Source of the DNA: Rikenellaceae bacterium
GTDB taxonomy: Bacteria; Bacteroidota; Bacteroidia; Bacteroidales; UBA932
DNA length: 21,943 nucleotides
Direction: 5' to 3'
Assembly: GCA_900767405.1 (NCBI GenBank)
Contig: CAAFZB010000023.1
Span: 1-21,943 of the forward strand
Part shown: one piece after another, positions 7,396 to 14,549 of the stretch
Numbering within the stretch: the first letter of the stretch is position 1
Layout of the letters: every line of letters starts with the position of its first letter
Translations under genes and position numbers: made by a program
Notes under the pieces: model-generated
What the model was told of the DNA's origin: nothing
What the model saw: the letters and a program-made list of their open reading frames with translations, nothing else
The model's database searches: none

Positions 7396-7796
7396 TGAAA
7401 AGGTTGATTCCGGTTCTGCTGGCGCTGCTTTTTGCAGCATCCTGTTCTCATCCCGAGGGCAGGGTAATTCCCGAGCGCACTTTCTCGAAGATATATGCCG
7501 ATATGGCATTGGCAGACATATGGATAGCCCATCATCCGGAATATATGACCCAGGCCGATACATCTATGGTTTATGAGTTTGTGTTCCGCGAATACGGTTA
7601 CAGTACCAAAGATTACCTGAAATCTGTGGAGCATTATGTGGCCAAGCCGGACAAACTCTGTTACATTGTGGAGAAGGCCAAGGACAGACTCGAAAAGAAG
7701 TCTCAGGAATACAAGGCAATAGAGAAGAAACTCAACCAGCAGCAGCTGGAAAATGCCCGCAAGGACAGTCTTCAGATGAAAAAGGCGGATGATTAG
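7395..7796 (+). CDS. DUF4296 domain lipoprotein
   Basis: A 133-residue predicted lipoprotein of unknown function. Residues 1-16 are a signal peptide ending in a lipobox (FAASC), with Cys17 as the lipidated residue. The following segment, PEGRVIPERTFSKIYADMALADIW, is the hallmark of DUF4296, a Bacteroidota family. The C-terminal third (KDRLEKKSQEYKAIEKKLNQQQLENARK) is highly charged and probably helical or coiled-coil. The start overlaps the pheT stop by one base and the end overlaps the next gene by eight bases, so it is probably translationally coupled on both sides. No charged sorting signal follows the cysteine, so it may stay on the periplasmic side. Nothing in the sequence suggests an enzymatic role. 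Confidence 0.85.
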   Translation: MKRLIPVLLALLFAASCSHPEGRVIPERTFSKIYADMALADIWIAHHPEYMTQADTSMVYEFVFREYGYSTKDYLKSVEHYVAKPDKLCYIVEKAKDRLEKKSQEYKAIEKKLNQQQLENARKDSLQMKKADD

Positions 7797-8544
7797 GGAA
7801 GAAACTGTTTTTGGCCCCATCAGATCCCGGCGGCTTGGAAATTCTCTTGGAATCAATCTTCTTCCCAGAAAGGGGAAGCTGTGCAATTTCGATTGCATTT
7901 ACTGTGAGTGCGGATGGAATGCGGATGGTCGCGAAGACCGCACGCTGCCATCGGGCCGAGAGGTAGGCGAGGCCCTGAAAAATGCGCTGGAGGAGTGCAG
8001 GGATAAGGGTACGGCCATAGATTCGATTACTTTTTCCGGCGACGGGGAACCGACGCTGCATCCGGAGTTCCCGCAGATAGTCCGGGAGGTGATACGGTTG
8101 AGGGACAGGTATTTCCCCGAATCAAAGGTGACGGTTCTTTCAAATGCGACGCAGGTTCATAGGAAGGAGGTCCTGGAGGCTCTGCGGATGGTCGACAATC
8201 CTGTGATGAAGATCGACGCGGCCACTTCGCAGGGTGCGGTTCTGGTAAACCGTCCGGCTCCGGGATACAGCGTGGAGGGTGTGGTTGAGGCGCTGAGGGG
8301 GTTCGAGGGTGATTTCATCCTTCAGACGATGTTCCTCAAGGCCCCGTTCTTCGATTCTTCGGAGCGCGCGAATCTGGACGGATGGATGAACATAGTAAGG
8401 GAACTGCATCCCCGCGAGATTATGGTATATACTCTCGACCGTCCGGCTCCTATGGAAGGATTATTGAAATTCAGCGTTGCGCAGATGGCGGAGTTCGTGA
8501 AGCCTCTGCTCGATGAAGGTTTTAACATACAGATTAAAGGATAA
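7789..8544 (+). CDS. Uncharacterised radical SAM protein (COG0731-like)
   Basis: A 251-residue radical SAM enzyme of unknown substrate. The N-terminus VFGPIRSRRLGNSLGINLLP is followed by a CxxxCxxC cluster motif (Cys32, Cys36, Cys39; LCNFDCIYCECGWN) that binds the SAM-coordinating 4Fe-4S cluster. TFSGDGEPTLHPEFPQIV is the GGE-type SAM-binding strand 2 motif. This combination is typical of the COG0731-type Fe-S oxidoreductases, which are widespread in anaerobes and functionally undefined. There is no obvious extra C-terminal cluster, so I see no auxiliary 4Fe-4S domain. The start ATG lies eight bases inside the DUF4296 gene and deoC begins one base after its stop, so all three are probably made from one messenger. 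The specific function is unknown. Confidence 0.88.
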   Translation: MIREETVFGPIRSRRLGNSLGINLLPRKGKLCNFDCIYCECGWNADGREDRTLPSGREVGEALKNALEECRDKGTAIDSITFSGDGEPTLHPEFPQIVREVIRLRDRYFPESKVTVLSNATQVHRKEVLEALRMVDNPVMKIDAATSQGAVLVNRPAPGYSVEGVVEALRGFEGDFILQTMFLKAPFFDSSERANLDGWMNIVRELHPREIMVYTLDRPAPMEGLLKFSVAQMAEFVKPLLDEGFNIQIKG

Positions 8545-8545
8545 T

Positions 8546-9439
8546 ATGACAGACTGGTTTAAGAAATACGGCTACGCGCCTGTAGAAGAGGAAATCTCTG
8601 GAAAACTTGATGCGATGGCGTCGGCGCTCGACACTGTGGACAGCCCCGAAACTTACAAATGCTGCTTTTCGCTGATGGACCTCACCACCCTTAAGAGCAA
8701 TGATACTGTCTCTTCTGTCAAAAAACTGGTATCGAAGGTGAATGCCCTGGAAAAGGAGTATCCCGACTATCCGCTGCCGGCGTCGGTTTGCGTGTATCCG
8801 AATTTTGCCGGAGTGGTGAGGGATGCCAGGACCAACGGGGAACTGCACGTAACTACCGTTGCAGGCTGCTTCCCCACTTCGCAGAGTTTCATTGAAGTCA
8901 AGTGCCGCGAGTGCGAACTGGCAGTTGAGGCCGGTGCCGATGAGATTGACATTGTGCTTGCACTCAACTCGTTTCTTGCCGGGGATGAGCAGACTGCTTT
9001 CGATGAGATATGCAGGATACGCAAGACCGTGGATGCCGCAGGGAAGGCCCGGGGCAGGGAAGTGGTGCTTAAGGTTATTCTTGAGACAGGACTGCTGCTG
9101 AGCGCCGAGCGTATTGCCAGGGCATCGTTCCTTGCAATGGAAGCCGGCGCCGATTTCATAAAGACATCGACGGGCAAGGTAGACGTAAACGCTACCCCTA
9201 TGGCTGCTTACGTGATGTGCGAATGCATAAAGGCTTATTATGAAAAGACCGGGAAAAAGGTTGGTTTCAAGGCGGCCGGCGGAATAAGCTCAGCCAAGGA
9301 TGCCCTTTGCTATTATCTTATCGTGAACAATATCCTCGGCAGGGATTGGTTGAACAAAAAACTGTTCCGCTTTGGCGTCAGCCGCCTCGGGAACAGTCTT
9401 ATGAGCGCCGTGGAACATACGGCTGTAAGTTACTTCTAG
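8546..9439 (+). CDS. deoC: Deoxyribose-phosphate aldolase
   Basis: Cytoplasmic class I aldolase that cleaves 2-deoxyribose 5-phosphate to glyceraldehyde 3-phosphate and acetaldehyde in deoxynucleoside catabolism. The 297-residue protein has the TIM-barrel landmarks of the family: Asp135 in DEIDIVLAL, the Schiff-base Lys206 in ADFIKTSTGKV and the proton-relay Lys242 in VGFKAAGGISSAKDA. The start at 8546 is chosen because it follows the radical SAM stop by one base; an in-frame ATG at 8513 would add residues that are part of the upstream gene. AAAGG lies shortly upstream but is only a weak Shine-Dalgarno match. Phosphorylase or phosphopentomutase genes are not adjacent. Its stop codon overlaps the convergent phosphatase gene. 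Confidence 0.95.
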   Translation: MTDWFKKYGYAPVEEEISGKLDAMASALDTVDSPETYKCCFSLMDLTTLKSNDTVSSVKKLVSKVNALEKEYPDYPLPASVCVYPNFAGVVRDARTNGELHVTTVAGCFPTSQSFIEVKCRECELAVEAGADEIDIVLALNSFLAGDEQTAFDEICRIRKTVDAAGKARGREVVLKVILETGLLLSAERIARASFLAMEAGADFIKTSTGKVDVNATPMAAYVMCECIKAYYEKTGKKVGFKAAGGISSAKDALCYYLIVNNILGRDWLNKKLFRFGVSRLGNSLMSAVEHTAVSYF

Positions 9440-10710
9440 TTAAGGAGTCCTGTCAGATAAGAACGCAGCACGCTCCATTGATAATATGGACCGGAATATG
9501 TGGAGAGGCCTGTTATGCGGGTCTCTCTTTCGTTATGCAGGAACTTGACCAGGACTTCGCCTTTGCGGTTGCGGTAGAATATCATCTGGAGGTTGGAACA
9601 CATACACATCTCGCGGAAGCAGTTCCAATGGTCTGCAGACTGCCCTATGGGACCGACCCAGTCGTTGTCCCGGAGACGGATGTAGCTCAAAAGGGGAGTA
9701 AGGCCGGAGTCGTGTCCGAAACGGAGGTCGGCTGCGACATTGTTGCCCTTGACGGCGGCATCGGCCTTTTCAATGATATCCCGGATGATATGTACGGCAG
9801 TACTTTTAGGACGCGCATCGCCGAACTCGGCGCAAACCAGCCAGTCGGCATAAAAACGGCAGTTCTCTACGCGGGAAAACCGGAAGAGCTCTTCGGTATT
9901 ATAGTATGAGAACAGGATGTCGGGAGTGTCTTCTTCGTCCAGGTCGGGGGAGATGGCCAGGGTGCGGTAACAGTTGTAGAAAATTGTACCGGCACTTACA
10001 CCGGTTACCTCTTCTGCCTTGCCGGTGTCGGTAAATGTCTTTTCCGAGAGTCTGCGGACGTCTATCAAAGCGACCAGAGAATCTACGACGGAGTCAACCG
10101 TCTGACTGAAACCTTTGGGCGATACCGGCCCGTGCGCAAGTATGTCCATATACCTGTCTCCGGAATAATAGTGGAAGTTAAGAGGCACTTCCTTTTCGCT
10201 GAGTTGGGTGCAGAAATTCGCCATACTCTGAATACAGCGCTGGACAGGGCTGGAGATTGCGACTATTTCGCAGCGGTCCTTCTGTCTGAACACCCTTCGG
10301 AAATTGAAGTACATCCTGTCTGCCAGCCTCTGGTGCTGGATGCTTCCTTTCTGGGTGAGCATCCCGAATAATCCGTCGTGGACCGATTCGAGCTTTTTGA
10401 TGCTTTCGTAAAGTTCGGTGCCTTCCTTTGTGAGAATGCCTGCCTTGCTGCACTCCGACATTTCCCGCAGAGTCTCTGTAAAACGGTTGGCGCCGGTATG
10501 GTATCTTGAACCGTGCCGCCCGTAATGTGATATGTAGAACGGTTTGAATCCCCTTGGAGCCGGTGTCAGGGCAATCCCGAAGGTCTCGTAGTTGTTGTAT
10601 ATGCCGGCGCTTCTCTGCAGATCTTCTTCCAGATAGGAAATGCTGGTCTGTGCAAATGATGAAACGGATAATGTGGCCAGCAGTGCCACCAGAGTCGGTA
10701 TTCTTCTCAT
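9436..10710 (-). CDS. Secreted histidine-type acid phosphatase
   Basis: Predicted periplasmic or secreted phosphatase of the histidine phosphatase branch 2 superfamily (acid phosphatases, phytases, MINPP-like enzymes). Residues 1-20 are a signal peptide, cleaved probably after SSFA. The catalytic RHG motif is SHYGRHGSRY (Arg65, His66), where His66 would become phosphorylated. The C-terminal acid/base motif is GHDSGLTPLL (His333, Asp334), so this protein has the HD form found in AppA/Agp-like enzymes rather than the HAE form of MINPP-type enzymes. The motif lacks the Pro of RHGxRxP. Length (424) is close to known Bacteroides members. It probably releases phosphate from organic phosphates; the substrate cannot be told from sequence. 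It is transcribed alone from a promoter at 10734-10764. Confidence 0.88.
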   Translation of the reverse strand: MRRIPTLVALLATLSVSSFAQTSISYLEEDLQRSAGIYNNYETFGIALTPAPRGFKPFYISHYGRHGSRYHTGANRFTETLREMSECSKAGILTKEGTELYESIKKLESVHDGLFGMLTQKGSIQHQRLADRMYFNFRRVFRQKDRCEIVAISSPVQRCIQSMANFCTQLSEKEVPLNFHYYSGDRYMDILAHGPVSPKGFSQTVDSVVDSLVALIDVRRLSEKTFTDTGKAEEVTGVSAGTIFYNCYRTLAISPDLDEEDTPDILFSYYNTEELFRFSRVENCRFYADWLVCAEFGDARPKSTAVHIIRDIIEKADAAVKGNNVAADLRFGHDSGLTPLLSYIRLRDNDWVGPIGQSADHWNCFREMCMCSNLQMIFYRNRKGEVLVKFLHNERETRITGLSTYSGPYYQWSVLRSYLTGLLN

Positions 10711-10733
10711 TATGCTGAATTTTTCACTTTTAA

Positions 10734-10764
10734 CAAAAATATAAAATCAATTCTGGAATATCAA
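10734..10764 (-). promoter_or_regulatory. Promoter of the acid phosphatase gene
   Basis: On the minus strand, TATTTTTG (10741-10734) fits the TAnnTTTG -7 consensus. A TTG (10764-10762, in the context CTTGA) lies 20 bases upstream as a partial -33 element. The predicted leader is about 18 bases. Confidence 0.65.
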
Positions 10765-10788
10765 GAAATGGCTCAATTAGAAAATAAA

Positions 10789-10809
10789 CGTTTCGGATTT
10801 ACCGAAACG
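10789..10809. promoter_or_regulatory. Perfect inverted repeat, probable operator
   Basis: CGTTTCGG (10789-10796) and CCGAAACG (10802-10809) form an 8-bp perfect dyad around ATTTA. The ATTTA spacer contains the likely -33 element (TTTA, 10798-10801) of the zinc-protease lipoprotein promoter, with 20 bases to its -7 box. A protein bound here would cover the promoter. It also lies upstream of the divergent phosphatase promoter, so it could serve both. Confidence 0.55.
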
Positions 10810-10829
10810 GATGCCCCGTTTTACCTTTG
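10798..10829 (+). promoter_or_regulatory. Promoter of the HExxH lipoprotein - DUF3575 pair
   Basis: The -7 box TACCTTTG (10822-10829) matches TAnnTTTG. TTTA (10798-10801) is a near match to the -33 TTTG, with 20 bases between. The expected start near 10834 leaves a leader of about 18 bases before the ATG at 10852. Confidence 0.7.
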
Positions 10830-10851
10830 CCCCTGACCAAATACTTAGACT

Positions 10852-12423
10852 ATGAAAAAATTCTTTTTAATGATTGCGGCGCTCGTCCTGGCTTCCTGCA
10901 CCAAGACGGGGACGTTCCAGAAAGGGCGGACGGTTTCGCCGCAGGAACTTGAACACGGGATGATTGTCCTTGGGGAACGCCTGGAAGACCCGTACACCGT
11001 GGAGAATATGTCGGAGTCCCTGAGGGAACTGTATCCGACAAAAGCAGAGAGGATTGCGCTTGAGGCAACGCATTATTATGTCCGGTTCCTTCCCGACGGG
11101 GATGACCAGTTCTCCCGGCTTGAGGGGCTGGGCGTGGAGATGACCGACCATCCGCTCGATTACAGCATTGTAAGAGAAGGGGATTATTATCACGATCCCG
11201 AGATTGACGAAAACTGCATAACCTGGCAGTATGCGGTGGTGCCCCGCGATTTCGAATTCCCGCCGGATATCCGTCACGAAATTGTGGATGAATGCTTTTT
11301 TGCAGAAAGTGCCGACCGCACCAAGGCTATGGAAGGAATCGACTGGGAAGAGGTCGAGAGAAACTCCTATGTCCTCACGGGGAATGAGGGAATGCTCGCA
11401 GACCGTACCAAGGGACTGTATCCCGACACCTGCCCGTCCGGAAGGATAAGCATTGTCGATGATTACAATGGAGAGGAAGTGTACGGGGTGTCCGGGGTCC
11501 AGGTCTCCTGCAACTCATTCGTGAAGTTCGCCCACGCCTATACCGACAAGGACGGATACTATAAGATGACAAGGACCTTCTCGACGGATGTGCGCTACAG
11601 ACTTGTATTCAAGAACGTAAAGGGGTTCGGGATAGGATTCAACCTGCTGCTCGTGCCAGCTTCGATATCCACCTTGGGGAAACATTCACCTTCGGGCGTA
11701 AGCATTCAGGTGGACAAATACTCGGAGGACAAGCTTTTCAGCCGCTGCGTGGTGAATAATGCCGCCTTCGATTACTATGAGAGATGCAGCGAGGGAGGCT
11801 ATAAGATAAAGACTCCTCCCGGAAACCTGCGTATATGGCTCTTCCAGCTCATCTCGCACAGCAGCACCCCTATGCTGCAGCAGGGTACTCTGGTGGACAA
11901 TTCGATTCTGAAAGAATATCTGGGAATGTACCTTCCCCTGCTCAAACTGTTCCTACCGGATATGATGCTGGGTCTCAAAGACCGGAATGACTATGCGTCG
12001 ATATATAACGAAGCGGTTCACGAACTGTCGCACGCTTCCCATTTCGTGCAGGTTGGAAAGTCTTATTGGGAGACCTTCATAAAATATATCCTGATTTCCT
12101 ACGTGACGTCCGGATGGATGATTTTCGGGAATGGCACAGAAGAGAACCACGGTTATTGCGAGGTGGCGGAAATGTGGGCGTTCTTTCACCAGACCAAACT
12201 GTTCAGAGACAGGTACAGGACCAATGCCGTGACTTTCGGAGGCTCATATTGGTTCTCGCCCCAGATATTCCTGAACATAGACCAGAGAGGAATAGACCGG
12301 TTCAAGATATTCCGAGCGCTGAGGGCGGAGATCACTGATATCGAGGACCTGCAGAGCGAACTAATCAATCTGTATCCCGAAAGCAGAAGTATAATCAATC
12401 AAGCATTTGACAGATATGAATAA
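10852..12423 (+). CDS. Lipoprotein with HExxH zinc-metalloprotease motif
   Basis: I do not recognise a named family. The 523-residue protein begins with a lipoprotein signal peptide; the lipobox LASC gives lipidated Cys16. Residues around 200-265 (SGVQVSCNSFV, then AYTDKDGYYKMTRTF) look like a carboxypeptidase-regulatory-like or CNA-B-type beta-sandwich. AVHELSHASHF contains an HExxH motif (His390, Glu391, His394), the zinc and catalytic residues of zincins. HGYCEVAEMWAFF follows 39 residues later, and Glu437 or Glu440 would suit a gluzincin-type third ligand. The surrounding segment is rich in aromatic residues. It is translationally coupled to the next gene by an 8-base overlap. Proteolytic activity is inferred from the motif and domain layout only; a degenerate, non-catalytic zincin is possible. 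Confidence 0.75.
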   Translation: MKKFFLMIAALVLASCTKTGTFQKGRTVSPQELEHGMIVLGERLEDPYTVENMSESLRELYPTKAERIALEATHYYVRFLPDGDDQFSRLEGLGVEMTDHPLDYSIVREGDYYHDPEIDENCITWQYAVVPRDFEFPPDIRHEIVDECFFAESADRTKAMEGIDWEEVERNSYVLTGNEGMLADRTKGLYPDTCPSGRISIVDDYNGEEVYGVSGVQVSCNSFVKFAHAYTDKDGYYKMTRTFSTDVRYRLVFKNVKGFGIGFNLLLVPASISTLGKHSPSGVSIQVDKYSEDKLFSRCVVNNAAFDYYERCSEGGYKIKTPPGNLRIWLFQLISHSSTPMLQQGTLVDNSILKEYLGMYLPLLKLFLPDMMLGLKDRNDYASIYNEAVHELSHASHFVQVGKSYWETFIKYILISYVTSGWMIFGNGTEENHGYCEVAEMWAFFHQTKLFRDRYRTNAVTFGGSYWFSPQIFLNIDQRGIDRFKIFRALRAEITDIEDLQSELINLYPESRSIINQAFDRYE

Positions 12424-12961
12424 AAAAACATCAATTTTCCTTTTGACGCTTTTGCTGGCGGTGTTCCCTGCAAACGCGCAGCGTTTTTCCATTTCCACGA
12501 ATCTCCTGGACTACGCCAATCTCGGCACCCTGAACCTGGATGCCAGCTACGGATTTGACAGGCACTGGAGCGTGGGCGCGGCTGTGAAGTACAATCCATA
12601 TACGAGCAGGCAGCGCTCGGGCATTCTGAATGCCAGATTCTGGCCGTGGCATATATACTCGGGATGGTGGGTTTCCGGATCTATGAGATATCAGGAATAC
12701 AATACCGGCGGATACAAGACCTTCAAGAAGGTGGCCGATGAGGCCACAACGGAAGGAGACCGCCTTGGGGGCGGCCTCTCCGGTGGATACAGCTATATGC
12801 TGGGAAAACACTTCAATCTGGATATCGGTGCGGGCTTCTGGATGGGCTATGACATATTCAAGATATTTTCCTGCCCTACCTGCGGCTCTGTTGTGGGGTC
12901 GGGAAGGAAGTTCTTCGTTCTTCCATCGGATCTGACCCTGGGGATATCCTATGTGTTCTAG
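12416..12961 (+). CDS. DUF3575 family outer-membrane-type protein
   Basis: A 181-residue exported protein assigned to DUF3575, a Bacteroidota family predicted to form a small outer-membrane beta-barrel. The ATG at 12416 is preferred over an upstream TTG at 12407. The signal peptide runs to about residue 23 (cleavage after PANA). Family features visible are STNLLDYANLGTLNLDASYG near the N-terminus, KYNPYT, the aromatic-rich FWPWHIYSGWWVSG strand pair, the GGGLSGGYSYMLGKHFNLD hairpin, a CPTCG cysteine pair, and a C-terminal strand ending LGISYVF. Some DUF3575 proteins occur in fimbrial loci, but no fimbrillin gene lies nearby. It overlaps the zincin lipoprotein by eight bases, suggesting the pair works together, with the lipoprotein perhaps tethered beside the barrel. 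Two bases separate its stop from that of the convergent aspA. Confidence 0.8.
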   Translation: MNKKTSIFLLTLLLAVFPANAQRFSISTNLLDYANLGTLNLDASYGFDRHWSVGAAVKYNPYTSRQRSGILNARFWPWHIYSGWWVSGSMRYQEYNTGGYKTFKKVADEATTEGDRLGGGLSGGYSYMLGKHFNLDIGAGFWMGYDIFKIFSCPTCGSVVGSGRKFFVLPSDLTLGISYVF

Positions 12962-12963
12962 CC

Positions 12964-14382
12964 CTACTTGCGGGGTTTGATGTCGAGCTTGACGGGTTTG
13001 ATCATATTCTCGGGTTTGAGAATCTCGTCAAGTTCTTCCTTTGTAAGGATGCCTTCCTCGAGTACAAGGTCATATACTCCGCGTCCTGTTTCCTTGGCTT
13101 TCTTTGCAATCTTTGTAGAGTGCTTGTAGCCGATGATAGGGTTGAGGGCGGTAACGATTCCGATGCTGTTCTTGATGTAAGCTTCGCATTTCTCCTTGTT
13201 GGCGGTAATGCCTTCGATGCAATTGACACGAAGAGTGTCGAAGCCGTTCATAAGGATTTCTGCACTCTCGAAGCAGCACTGAATCATAACGGGCTCCATT
13301 GCGTTGAGTTCCATCTGGGCGGCTTCGCCGCTCATTGTCACGCAAACGTCGTTACCCATAACCTTGTAGCAAATCTGGGTCATAACCTCGGGAATGACGG
13401 GGTTGACCTTGCCGGGCATAATCGATGAACCGGGCTGTTTCTCGGGCAGGTTGATTTCTCCAAGACCACAGCGGGGACCGCTGGCGAGCAGACGGAGGTC
13501 GTTGCTTATCTTGCTGGCCTTGACTGCGAGCCTCTTCATTGCTGCAGAATAACCAACGAGGCAGGATGTGTCTGAGGTTGCGCCTACCAGGTCCTTTGCA
13601 AGCTTGACGTTCCATCCGGTAATCCTTGAAAGTGCTGCAACGCATTTCTCGGCATAGCCGGGCTCTGAACAGATACCTGTTCCGATTGCGGTGGCGCCCA
13701 TATTTACCGTGAGGAAGTCTTCGGCAGCCTCGTCAAGATGCTTGATCTCGTCTTCGAGAATTGAAGCGAAACCTCCGAAGGTCTGTCCCAATGTCATAGG
13801 AACTGCATCTTCCAACTGGGTGCGGCCCATCTTGAGGATGTCCTTGAATTCCTCGCTCTTTGCGCGGAAGCTCTTGATAAGGGCTTCCAGGTGCTTCTTG
13901 AGTTCCAGGTGGGTAAGGTAAAGTCCCATATGGGCGAAGCAGGGATAGGAGTCGTTGGTCGACTGGCTGCGGTTTACGTCATCGTTGGGCCAGCAGTATT
14001 TGAAATCTCCCAGCTCGTGTCCCATAAGCTGAAGGGCGCGGTTGGCGATGACTTCGTTGGCGTTCATATTGGTAGAAGTTCCTGCGCCGCCCTGAATCAT
14101 ATCAATGGGGAAGGCTTCTGACAGCTTGCCGTCATAAACTTCCTTGCAGGCCTTCATTATGTTCTCATAAACCTCGTCGGTGAGGAGTCCCAGTTCGTGG
14201 TTGGCTTCGGCCGCTCCCATTTTGGTGATGGCTATTCCCTTGAGGTAAAGGGGATATTCGTTTACGTGAAAATGTGAGATGCTGAAATTCTCGAGACAGC
14301 GGAGTGTCTGAACGTCATACAGGGCCTCTGCGGGAATCTGTTTCTCTCCAATGAGGTCGCTTCCGATTCTGAAATTGCTCAT
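12964..14382 (-). CDS. aspA: Aspartate ammonia-lyase
   Basis: Cytoplasmic enzyme that deaminates aspartate to fumarate and ammonia, feeding fumarate respiration or succinate formation in anaerobes. The start is set at 14382, giving MSNFRIGSDLIGEKQIPAEA, which aligns with the N-terminus of known AspA; an upstream in-frame ATG at 14427 would add 15 residues with no homology I recognise. The 472-residue length is typical (E. coli has 478). The superfamily signature loop GSSIMPGKVNPV is intact with its catalytic Ser, as are GGAGTSTNMNANEVIANRAL and GRTQLEDAVPMTLGQ. The latter features separate it from argininosuccinate lyase; fumarase class II is a relative, but the Asp-type residues and the N-terminus favour AspA. 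It has its own promoter, divergent from the Omp85-like gene. Confidence 0.95.
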   Translation of the reverse strand: MSNFRIGSDLIGEKQIPAEALYDVQTLRCLENFSISHFHVNEYPLYLKGIAITKMGAAEANHELGLLTDEVYENIMKACKEVYDGKLSEAFPIDMIQGGAGTSTNMNANEVIANRALQLMGHELGDFKYCWPNDDVNRSQSTNDSYPCFAHMGLYLTHLELKKHLEALIKSFRAKSEEFKDILKMGRTQLEDAVPMTLGQTFGGFASILEDEIKHLDEAAEDFLTVNMGATAIGTGICSEPGYAEKCVAALSRITGWNVKLAKDLVGATSDTSCLVGYSAAMKRLAVKASKISNDLRLLASGPRCGLGEINLPEKQPGSSIMPGKVNPVIPEVMTQICYKVMGNDVCVTMSGEAAQMELNAMEPVMIQCCFESAEILMNGFDTLRVNCIEGITANKEKCEAYIKNSIGIVTALNPIIGYKHSTKIAKKAKETGRGVYDLVLEEGILTKEELDEILKPENMIKPVKLDIKPRK

Positions 14383-14453
14383 ATTGCAGATAAATGTTAA
14401 ATAGTTCTTTTGTGGTTTTTGCAGCACGTTTCAATAGCCGTGCATACAACCTG

Positions 14454-14461
14454 CAAATATA
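14454..14461 (-). promoter_or_regulatory. -7 box of aspA
   Basis: The minus strand reads TATATTTG, an exact TAnnTTTG match, followed by CAGGTTGT as in the ftsY promoter. The predicted start near 14449 gives a leader of about 65 bases to the ATG at 14382. No clear -33 TTTG is visible at the usual spacing. Confidence 0.7.
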
Positions 14462-14520
14462 GTAATATTTGGCATAAAGTGGTCATTGGAATCCATGGTT
14501 AGCGTTTAATCTAAAAATAG

Positions 14521-14528
14521 TATATTTG
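14521..14528 (+). promoter_or_regulatory. -7 box of the Omp85-like operon
   Basis: TATATTTG matches TAnnTTTG exactly. The predicted start near 14533 gives a leader of about 17 bases. The aspA box faces the other way 59 bases upstream; the stretch between (14462-14520) holds the upstream parts of both promoters and no other signal that I can see. Confidence 0.7.
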
Positions 14529-14549
14529 CAAAGACTAAAACCTGAAACG

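Noticed and set aside
9307..9909. 200-codon plus-strand frame crossing the deoC-phosphatase junction
   Set aside because: It overlaps two well-supported genes on both strands and has no start signal or domain.
14383..14427. Upstream ATG extending aspA by 15 codons
   Set aside because: The added residues have no counterpart in AspA proteins as I know them, and MSNFRIGSDLIGEKQ aligns with the known N-terminus.
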